10,720 bases of DNA from Baffinella frigidus (GCA_026770585.1 MU646361.1:426645-437364); one strand, 5' to 3'; shown: positions 1 through 10,134, numbered from the stretch's first letter. The notes: a model not told the origin generated them from the sequence alone. Translations and numbers: made by a program.

Positions 1-341
1 CCCAAACCCCAAACCCCAAACCCCAAACCCCAAACCCTGCACCCTAAACCCCAAAACAACGACACTGTTCAGCAGGGTCTTTCCAACCCCCAAACCCCAA
101 ACCATAAACCATAAACCATAAACCCTAAACCATAAACCCTACACCCAAAGACTAAAATCATATAGCCCTAAACCCAACCCCCAAAACAACGACACGGCTC
201 AGCAAAGTCTTTCCAAACCTCGAACCTCAACCTCAACTCCAAGCTCCATACCCCCTACCCCATACCCCAACCCCTAAACCCACACCCCCAAACATCCTTT
301 CCTAAACCCTTATCCCCAAACCCAAACAACATCAAAACCAG
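1..341 (+). repeat. Intron sequence: CCCCAAA-type heptamers plus a 36-bp direct repeat
   Basis: Mostly CCCCAAA, CCATAAA and CCCTAAA variants. Two copies of a non-satellite segment lie at 51-86 and 181-216 (32 of 36 identical), both followed by heptamers. In the frame starting AACAACGAC they read NNDTVQQGLS and NNDTAQQSLS, with two of the four differences synonymous, so they may be echoes of an exon upstream of the window. No acceptor precedes either copy. Confidence 0.6.
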
Positions 342-398
342 GACCTCAAAACGGAGCTCCAGCGCGCCCTCATCGATCTCAACGAGGCCGGGGTTGAG
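342..398 (+). CDS. Exon 1 of the window (coiled coil)
   Basis: A 57-bp exon, phase 0 to 0, between acceptor ..aaccag and donor gtttgc. It encodes DLKTELQRALIDLNEAGVE (19 residues), amphipathic and rich in Leu and Glu. It is embedded in CCCCAAA-type repeats, from which its composition differs sharply. The donor GTTTGC is acceptable but not consensus. Extra upstream exons must exist because there is no start codon. Confidence 0.72.
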
Positions 399-3300
399 GT
401 TTGCACCCAAACCCCAAACCCCAAACCCCAAACCCCAAACCCCAAACCCTAAACCCTAAACCCTAAACCCCAAACCCCAAACCCCAAACCCCAAACCTCA
501 AAACACCCAACACCAAACACCAAACACCAAACACCAAACACCAAACACCAAACAACAAACACCAAACACAAAAAACCAAACACCAAACACCAAATTCCAA
601 ACACCAAACCCCAAACCCCAAACCCCAAACCCCACACCAGGTTCAAAGGCTGACGACGGAGCTGGAGCGCTGCAAGAACAACGAAGCTCAGATCCAGGTG
701 TTTACCCCTAAAACCCTGATCATTGAACCCGAAACCATCAGCCATCAACATAATCACCTGAACCCGGGTTTCGGGTTCAATTTGACCATCAATTTGACCA
801 TCAATTTGGCCAAAAATCTGGGTTTGGGTTATGGGCCTGCAGTGCGGGGATACAGGTCCGAAACCCTAAACCCTGAACCGTTAACTCTAAACCGTCAACT
901 CTAAACCCTGAACCCTAAACCCTAAACACTAAACACTAAACACTAAAGACTTAACACTAAACACCAAACATTAAACAATAATTACTAAACACTCAACCCT
1001 AAACCCTAAACCCTAAACCCTAAACCCTAAACCCTGAACCCTAAACCCGAAACCCTAAACCCTAAACCCTTAACTCTAAAACCTCAGGCGGAGAAGATTG
1101 TGCAGCAGCAGCGACACGAGGAGGTGCAAACCCTAAACCCTAAACCCTAAACCCTAAACCCCAAACCCTAAACCCCAAACCCTAAACCCTAAACCCTAAA
1201 CCCTAAACCCTAAACCCTAAACCCTAAACCCTAAACCCTAAACCCGGAACTCTAAAGCCTAAAGCCTACACGGAGAGTCCCACGGGAAAGGGTCGCAAGT
1301 TTCCACCTCGGGTCAATCTCATCTCGGAACATACCAGAATCTGTCCTGACAAAAAAGGCGTAAGATAGCATCATTTGATGCCTAAAATAGCATATACCCC
1401 CCTACCTTCCGCGTGGGGAGCCTAAGATAGTGGGACAGATTCTGTCTTGTTCCGAAATTAGATCAGAAAACCCCGTTTCACGCACTGACGTCAGCGCATG
1501 ACAGATTCAATCGCGGAGAGTATTTGACTCAAGTACGATCTTGGCAACGAAAATTACTACACACCGGACTTTTTCGGTCACGTCCGTGTAGTAATTTTCG
1601 TTGCAAATCCGATCTGAGATCCCCGAAATCGTATTTGACTCAAATACTCGTCCGGATGAGATTACCACACAGCCTGCCACTCAGATTACCACACATCTGC
1701 GGCACATATCACTACTCATAATACCACACAGATTACTACACAGATTACCAGTGTGCGAAACTGTGTAGTAAAATGTGTAGTAAATTGTATAGTAATCTGG
1801 CTGACGCGGAACGGTGCGTGTTTGCAGGTCGTGTCCGTGATCGAGCGTGCGCTGGACGACGCTAAGGACACGATCGAGAAGCAGCGCCGCGACCTTTCGG
1901 ACCTGGACCGCCTCCAGAAGAAGTGAGCACCCCGCGCCACCCAGCGGGCTACCAAGAGATTTCGTGAATCACCCATACGTGAATAATCGCAGGACCCTAC
2001 GGTAGGGAATCCGTAGGGATATAGGGTCGTTGATACGGATATTCTAACGGATTCTCGGTGGGTAAGCGACCTTTCGAACTTGGACCGCCTCGGGTCTTAG
2101 ACGAAGTGAGCGTCCCGCAAGTTTATCCGGGGAAACCTATTTTTCTTTCATTTGATTCCAATGAAAATTACTACACGAACGCTTTAATATTACTAGTAAG
2201 AACGAATTGTGTAGTAATTTTCGTTGCCATCAGATGAAAGAAAAATAGGTTTCCCCGGATAAAAGTGAGCGTCCCGTTGACTGACATTTCATTGACATCG
2301 AACCCTGAACCCTACAGGTTTGGTTTAACCATTTTAGGTCTGACCACAAGTTTAACCTGTGGACGAGCATGTTTTCATATTTTGTTTTCTATTTTTATCT
2401 GAAGTTGACCCATTTCTTGTGAAATCATGCCTAGCAGTCCTCTTTTGCGCAGACTGGTCGTGCAGTCGGACGAGGTCAGGTCTTGTCCTGGTACAAACCC
2501 TGTCCGGTTGAGTCAACTGTCCTCTCGTTCGCAGTCCGGGTTAGTCAACTCTCCGCTTGTTCGCAGGCTAAGCGTGCAGTCGGTCTCGTCTTGGTACAAA
2601 AAAAATCAGGTTTAGTCAACAGCCCTCTCGTTTAGTCAACTCTCCTCTCGTTCGCAGGCTGGTCGTGCAGTCGGACGAGCTGCGCGAGAAGCAGAAGGCC
2701 CTCGAGGGTAGTTGACTAAATCGGGCAGGGTTTGTACCAGGACGAGACCTGAGGTCTCGTCCGACTGGTACCAAGCTTATCCGGTTCAGCCAACCGTCCT
2801 CTCGTTCGCAGTCCGGATAAGTCAACTCTCCGCTCGTGCGCAGGCTGGGCGTGCAGTCGGTCTCGTCCTGGTACAAAACGTGTCCTGTTTAGTCAACTTC
2901 CCGCTTGTTTGCAGGCTGGTCGTGCAGTCGGACGAGCTGCGCGAGAAGCAGAAGGCCCTCGAGGGCCTCAAGGCCCAGAGCCAGTACGAGGTACCCCCCT
3001 TTTCAAACCCCATATTCATCTCAAAAGATAACTGACTCAGTTCCCTAATTAGCGTTTTCATTTAGTTAGGAGGCCTAATTGAATTTGCTATGCCATAACC
3101 AATTTCTCCTATTCAACCTCTTATTTTATGGCGAGCCCATTTTTACTCAAGGCCCAGAGCCAGTACGAGGTACCCCCGTTTTACACCCCATAATGCTCTT
3201 GTAAGAGTTACCCCTCATTCAAACCCCATATTGCCTTCTAAGAGTTACCTTTCGTTCAGACCCCATATTGTCTTTCAGTGTTGCCCCTCGTTCAGACCCC

Positions 3301-6300
3301 ATATTGGCAGTGCGAGATACCCCTCTGTTACACACCACATTTTCGGTACGAGGTACCCCCCTTTTAGATCCCATATTGCCTTTCAGCGTCACCCCTCGTT
3401 CAGGCCCCATATTGGCAGTACGAGGACACCCCTATGTTAACCCCATACGACGAGTTTGAAATCCGCAACTTGTCACCTGGCGCGGGCATCCATCCACTCG
3501 GTGGGCTACGAGGGTTTCGTTGACCCCGGATTCCGGGGTGTTACGTGACCAATTTGCATGAGAAGCATCCGTAAGGTCAATTGTTATCAGGTAAGTTGAC
3601 TTTTGATGAAAGGTAGACCTGGCGCGGGCATCCATCAACGGGTAGAAATGGGACTATTTTAAAATAGATCTTCTTTTAAAAGTGAAGGGGGGGGAAAGAG
3701 GTGTGGTAATTTTCACTCAGATGGGGGCGTTTGGTCACGGTGCTCAAGGAATTCCTGGAGCAACGTGACCACGCCTGCCCGTGGCTGGTGCTAAAACCCA
3801 CATCTAAAATAGTCCCATTTCTAGCCTCGAGTGGGAGGGTTTCGTTGACCCCGGATTCCGGGGTGTTACGTGACCAATTTGCATGGGAAGCATCCGTAAG
3901 GTCAATTGTCATCAGGTAAGTTGACTTTTGATGAAACGTTGGTAGTCCTCCGTGTGGAAACGGAGATGTCGCCATTTGCAGCTGGAGGCGTACCCAATAA
4001 CCTTAATTTATCTGCCCAATAAACTTGATTTATTTGTTATTTACCCAATTAATTTCATTTATTTTTGCAGGTGGAGGCGCTGAAGGCGCTCGGCTGGATT
4101 CGTTCTTAGCTCGTGGGGGGTTAGCGCTGCGCTCGTTCTTAGCGCGCTCGTCGGGGCGCAAGAACGAGCTCAGGACGAGCAGCGCTAACCCCCGACGAGC
4201 GCGCGCTATCTCTCCTCGGTGGCTAAGCCAATTCGGCCAACTCCAGCCGAATTGGCTATTGGCCGAATTGGCGCCAATTGGCTATTGGCCGAATTGGCTA
4301 TCTCGCCAATTCGGCCAATAGCCAATTCGGCTGGATTCCGCTCTGTCACACCCAGGGTTTCGGAATTGTAAGGGTAGCCCGGTTTTTAGGGTGTAGGGTG
4401 TAGGGTGTAGGGTGTAGGGTGTAGGGTGTAGGGTGTAGTTTGTAGGGCGTAGGGCGTAAGGTCTAGGGAAGGGTTACCCTTACAATTGTACAATTACCCT
4501 TACCTTTACAATTACCCTGCAATAACCATCTTTTGATTTTGTTTGTGTTTGTGCAGGTTGGGGCGCTGGAGGCGAAGGATTTCGTGGTTTCGTGGGTACC
4601 CAATAAAAATAATTATTGGGTAAATATACTTTGTTTGTGCATCCATGCATGTTCATGCCCTATAAACTTCGCTTGATTTTGTGTGTGTGTGTGTGTACTT
4701 GGTTTGATTTTGTGTGTGTGTGTGTGTACTTGGTTTGATTTTGTTTGTGTGTGTGCAGGTGGAGGCGCTGAAGGCGTTGCACCACCACGAGAAGATCCAG
4801 TCCTCCGCCAAACACGAGGTCCGGAACACTCCTAGACCCTCGACCCTACACCCTTCACCCTACACCCTGAAGACCCTACTCCCTAAGGACCCTACACCCT
4901 ACACCCTACACCCTAAGCCAAGACGCGAAACGCGAAACCTGAATCCCTAAACCCACGAGAAGATTTAGCTCGCCGCCAAACACGAGGTCCCATCTCCAGC
5001 GCTCGCTAAACCCTAAATCCTAAATCCTAGACCCTGGACCCGAGACCCTTGACCCTACACCCTACACCCTACACCCTACACCCTACACCCTACACCCTAC
5101 ACCCTACACCCTACACCCTTAACCCCAAAACCCCAAAACCCCAAACCCCAAACCCCAAACCCTGGACTCCAAACAATAAACCCCAACAATTCGAGCGAGT
5201 AACCCGAGACAGGCGGAAACGCACCAGTTTGTGGTGCATCACATGCATCCAAGTGCCGCCCGAAAACCGGCGTCCCCCCATACAAACCTCACACGACCAA
5301 TAAACCTCGACATAAAACCTCGACATAAAACCTCGACAGGCGGAGACCAACTTATTTCGGTTGTGCATGATTCCTCGTCCTCTGACCCCCCCCCCCGCCA
5401 CGCCAGAGTCTAGCAAGGGGTCGTCAAAAGTCGATTCCCCCTCCAGGCAGTGGTTTTCAAAAGTTGCCAACCGTACCCTGAGACGGTTAAAAAAACATAA
5501 CCCTCGCGAACACTCTGGCGTGGCGTGTGTAGAGCGCGAGAGAGGAAGAGAGACAGAGGAAGAGAGAGAGGAAGAGAGAGAGGAAGAGAGAGAGAGAGAG
5601 AGGAAGCAGGTCCTAGCCCTGCCTCACTCGGGTTGACCGACAATTCTCAACTTGACATGCTGGGTGTGCTGTACAGTAGAGCGTTGTGCAGAGAAGTTTG
5701 CCACCGAAAAATGGGGAAATGGGGAATTTGGAGCCATTTTGTCCACTTTTGAAAAAATATCGGTACTAAATTTCTCAAAAGTTGACGAAATGGCTTCAAT
5801 TTCTCGATTTTCCATTAATTCCCGTGGCCAACTTCTCTGCACAGCGCTCTACAGGCGGAGACCAACGAGTTTGTGATGCACATTTCCTCGACCTCTGACC
5901 CCCCCCACTTAGCAGCAGCGACCGAGGCCCTTTTCGCCTCAGATTTCAGGCGAAACGCGGTTGGAATCCACTGCAACTGGATAAGATTCTAGTACAAATC
6001 GTTTAGATGGACTGTATCCGTGAAGCCCTCGGTGGCTGCTAAGTGGCCCCGTGCGTACAGGCGGAGACGAACGAGTTTGTGATGCATCTCTCGTCTGCTG
6101 AGGACACGGTGCGCGCGCTGCGCGGCGAGCTCGAGTAAGCCCGAACCCCTAAATCATAAACACTAGATCCTAAGCCCGAAACCCTAAACTCTAAACCATA
6201 AACCCTACACCCTACACCCTACACCCTAAACCCTAAACCCTGAACCCCAAACCCCAAACCCCTTAACCCGAAACTCCAAACCCCAACCTCAAACCCCAAA

Positions 6301-9300
6301 CCTCAATCTCCAAACCCCAAACTCCAAACCCCAAACCCCAAACCAGGACGCGCCTCCGGTCCCAGAACGAACTCCTCCGCCAGATGGCTACCCAGGAGGA
6401 GCTGGGGCGGTCTCTGCAGCAGCGGAACCACGATTTGGAGGAGCAGCTCAAGCACGTGCGCGCTGAGTACGATGTGGCCTTCACGTTCCAACCCCCAACC
6501 CAACCTAAACCCTAAACCCTAAATCCTGAACCCTGAACTCTGAACCCTAAACCCTAAACCCTAAACCCTAAACCCTAAACCCTAAACCCTAAACCCTAAA
6601 CCCTAAACCCTAACCCCACAATCCCCTAAACCCTAAACCCTAAACCCTAAACCCTAAACCTTTGTGCGTCCTGCGGAAACCCGAAACCCGAAACTCTGAA
6701 CCAGAAATCCGAAACCAGGTCCATCCAGGCGCTCCAGAAGGAGCAGGCCCAGACCAACGAGGTATGGCCACCACTTAGCAGCGGCTGAGGGGGGTACCAT
6801 AGGGCCCTAGGCGTGGGCCTGCCGTAGGGTCCTAGGGGGATGCGGTTTCTTATGAGCGAGGTACCCATGTAGCCACTTCGCAGCGGCCGAGTTTCTTTTC
6901 CCCCGGGGAAATGCGGTTAGAATCCAATGCAAATGGATAAGATTCTAGTACAGATCGTTTAAATGGACTGTATCTGTGAAGACCCCGGTGGCTGCTAAGT
7001 GGAAGACTGACATTGGTCTTTTCTTAAATGTTGGTTTTAAGGTCGCGTCCAGGATTTTGTACCGATTACGTACCTGACTCTCGCTTGAAACGAGAGTGGT
7101 CAGGTTATTTCTCGTGCGACCCTCAATTTCTCTTGCGACCCTCTTGCGACCCTCTTGCGACCCTCCAGTCCAACCAAGCGCTCCTGAAGGAGCAGGCCCA
7201 GGCCCACGAGGTAAGGGGGGGGGGCGACCTAACCACACCAGAATGATCGAGGGAAACCGACGCCTTATCCGCGACAGATCTGTCGCGGTTGACTTAACAA
7301 TTCAAGGCATTCCCCTTGAAAGAAGTCAAAAGTGGATGTTTCGAGTGCCCTGGCGTGGAGCTGCAGCGTCAACCTAATTCCGGCATTCCGTAGGGTGCTG
7401 CCGTTTACCAATTCGAAGCCCGAAGCCCGACAACCGCGAGGTTCAAGCTTTGCCTTCGTCAATCTGGGCTCGCCGTATATTACATTTAGCGCAGAAACCC
7501 TCTACAAACGGGCAACTAAAACACATTTATGGTCATCGGGGTGTAGGGGTTGGGGGTGCCCCCCCCCCTCGTGGGTGTCGGGCTTCGAGGGGCGGGGGGG
7601 GGGGCACCCCCAACCTCTGCACCCCGATGCCCATAAACGTGTTTTAGTTGCCCTTCTGTGCTGGATTTCTGCGCTAAATGTATTATACGGTGAGACCGGA
7701 TTTACTACGGCAAAGCGTGACACCGTCAACACTCATCCACAGGTGGTGAGGGCGCTGCACGCGGAGAACCAGACGCTCCGGGTCGAACACAACGCCTGGA
7801 AGCGCATCGACAAGGTCGAGAGAGAGAGAGGGAGAGACTGTGAGAGAGGAGGGAGAGACTGCGTGTGAGAGAGGCAGAGGCAGAGAGAGGCAGAGAGAGA
7901 GAGAGGCAGAGAGGGAGAGAGAGGGTTTGGGCCAACCCCGGACCATGGTGTTCTTGTGCGTGTGCGTCTTCTTCTTCTTTTTTGGTTCCGGCTCCGGTCG
8001 TTTCCTCGGAGCTCAACTCTGCACCCGAAAGTTCGTGTTCTTTTCGAGCGCAACGCCTGGAAGCGCATCGACAAGGTCGCTTGCTCCCGAACCCCGAAAC
8101 CCTGTTCTTCTTCTTCTTTATCACTCTCGACACAGGTCCTACATCAGGCCCGCGAGCCTTGAGGTGAGTGATACAAGAGTCAAACCCTGTTCGTGTCTGT
8201 GTTGGTGGTGGTGGTGGTGTTCTTGTCCATGCGCGTGGTCCCGGTCTTTTCCTCGGAGCTCAACCCGATACCCGAAACCCCGAAACCCTGTTCTTGGTGG
8301 TGGTGGTGGTGGTGTGCGTGTTCCTGCTCGTGGTCATAATCAGGAGCTGCCCTGACGCCGTTCTCTACCTCGGAGCTAAACCCGATACCCGAAACCCGAA
8401 ACCCGAAACCCTGAACCCTGAACCCCAACCCGAAACCCGAAACCCGAAACCCGAAACAGGTGAAGCTCGAGCGCGAGATGGCGGCGCTCGAGGTATTGTC
8501 CCCTCCTCCTTTCTCCCTCCACTTTCTCCCTCCACGCAACCCCACACCCTAAACCCTGGTCCCACAACCCTCCCCCCCACCCCCTAAACCCTGATCCCTC
8601 AACCCTACCCCCCACACCCTACACCCTGATCCGCACTCTGAACGGTACCCCCTCCTCCTTTCTCCCTCCACGCAACCCCACACCCCAAACCCTGGTCCCG
8701 CAACCCTACCCCTGATCTAATCCCGCCAGGTATTTGATTTAAATGCTTGGGAGTTCCCCGAATCAACGAAATTTACTACACAATTGGCCAAATCAGTCGT
8801 GTCCAACCCTGGACGTGACCAATTGTGTGGTAAATTTCATGTATTCGGGGAACTCCCAACCATTTAAAACAAATACCTGGCGGGATGAGATCCGTAAACC
8901 CTGTCAACAAAAGCGCAGAATGGGGACCTCAGGAAGCGGAGGGCTCACCCTCCTTCACCACCCAGGATTGTTGGGGGGGCATTTCAAAAGTCAAGTTTTA
9001 CGGGAAAACATTTCAAAAGTCAAGTTTTTTATACGAAAATGGCTCCAACACCAGACAGTGGCTCCAATTTCAGAAACGAAATACCCCCATCAATGCCCCT
9101 GCGTGGAGCTCAGCTCACCGCTCACCCACACCCCCTACATCCTGGAACGTACACTCGTCAAAACAGCAGGACAACGAGGAGCTGCGCACGTTCTTCCTCG
9201 AACAGTTCGAGGTCATAATTGGAGGAAGCTTGGAAGTTCGGGGAGCGGAGGGAGAAAGGTTCGGGGTCGACCCCGGTCGACCCCGGTTCGGGGAGCGACC

Positions 9301-9864
9301 CCTTCCTCTCAGCAACCCCGAACCTTTCTCCCTCCGCGCAACCCCACACGCCTAAACCAACTTATGTGTAACACTGACACCATAAGCCTAAACCTTCAAC
9401 CCTAAACCTTGAACCCCAAACCCTGATCCCGCAACCCTACCCCACACGCCCTATCCCCCGCACCCTACCCCCTCATCCGTAAACCCTACCCCAGGAGGAG
9501 AGTGAGGAGCTGCGGAAGCGGCTGGTGCTCACCCGGGGGGGGGGGGTAGCCCGAGGGTCACCCAAGCGGGGGGTGTAGCCCGAGGGTCAGCGTGTTGCAG
9601 TTCGGTAGGTGGTAGGTCTCTCTCTCGCATTCCCGCTCGCTCTCTCTCTGTTGCTTATCGGTAGGTGGTAGGTCTCTCTCTCGCATTCCCTCTCGCTCTC
9701 TCTCTCACACACACACGCCCTCTGCCTACAGGAGGAGAATGAGGAGCTGCGGAGGCGGCTCGCGTTCGCCCCGGCTGCGCGCAACGGCGACAACTCGTTC
9801 CACATCCCGGCCCCGCAGGTGAGAGAGAGAGAGGGAGAGAGAGAGGGGGAGAGAGAGGGAGAGA

Positions 9865-9917
<53 letters not shown>

Positions 9918-9952
9918 AGGGAGAGGAGGGAGAGGCTGTGAGTGAGAGAGAG

Positions 9953-9983
<31 letters not shown>

Positions 9984-10082
9984 AGCGGCTCGCGTTCGCC
10001 CCGGCTGGGCGCAACGGCGACAACTCGTTCCTCATCCCGGCCCCGCAGGTGTGTGAGAGAGAGTGTGTGAGAGAGAGAGAGA

Positions 10083-10134
<52 letters not shown>

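Noticed and set aside
449-757. Minus-strand open frame of 102 codons (VWGLGFGVWG repeats)
   Set aside because: It is a translation of TTTGGGG heptamers. Period-7 DNA without stops opens frames by chance, and it overlaps exon 2.
1-1250. A true chromosome end (telomere)
   Set aside because: The CCCTAAA/CCCCAAA arrays are short, variant-rich, interrupted by exons and recur through the window to 8458, so they are interstitial.
2708-2762. Minus-strand gene from the inverted exon-edge linker
   Set aside because: Only a 40-50-bp linker is inverted, with no coding sequence or splice context on the minus strand.
3183-3448. CRISPR-like regular repeat
   Set aside because: The units are adjacent and diverged with no unique spacers, the window is clearly eukaryotic, and no cas genes are present.
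3731-3919. Apparent coiled-coil peptide VTVLKEFLEQRDH as a possible exon
   Set aside because: It comes from the palindromic centre of foldback C. No acceptor gives the needed phase, and the frame continues into the 102-bp repeat.
4025-4321. Open frame with repeated NWLAELA-like peptides
   Set aside because: Generated by the AATTCGGCC inverted repeat units of the compound foldback. No phase-compatible splice sites.
8044-8074. A second copy of exon 11 as a real exon
   Set aside because: The upstream AG at about 8030 would enter in the wrong phase and with Phe-rich sequence. It is better explained as an echo of the exon 11 donor edge.
7683-8133. Minus-strand Ser/Leu-rich open frames over 7683-8133
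   Set aside because: Antisense of the GA microsatellite after exon 11, with no motif or gene-like composition outside the repeat.
8743-9405. Plus-strand open frame of 220 codons
   Set aside because: It reads through both arms of foldback F and out of frame through exon 14. Its composition is unlike the exons and it is probably a chance open frame.
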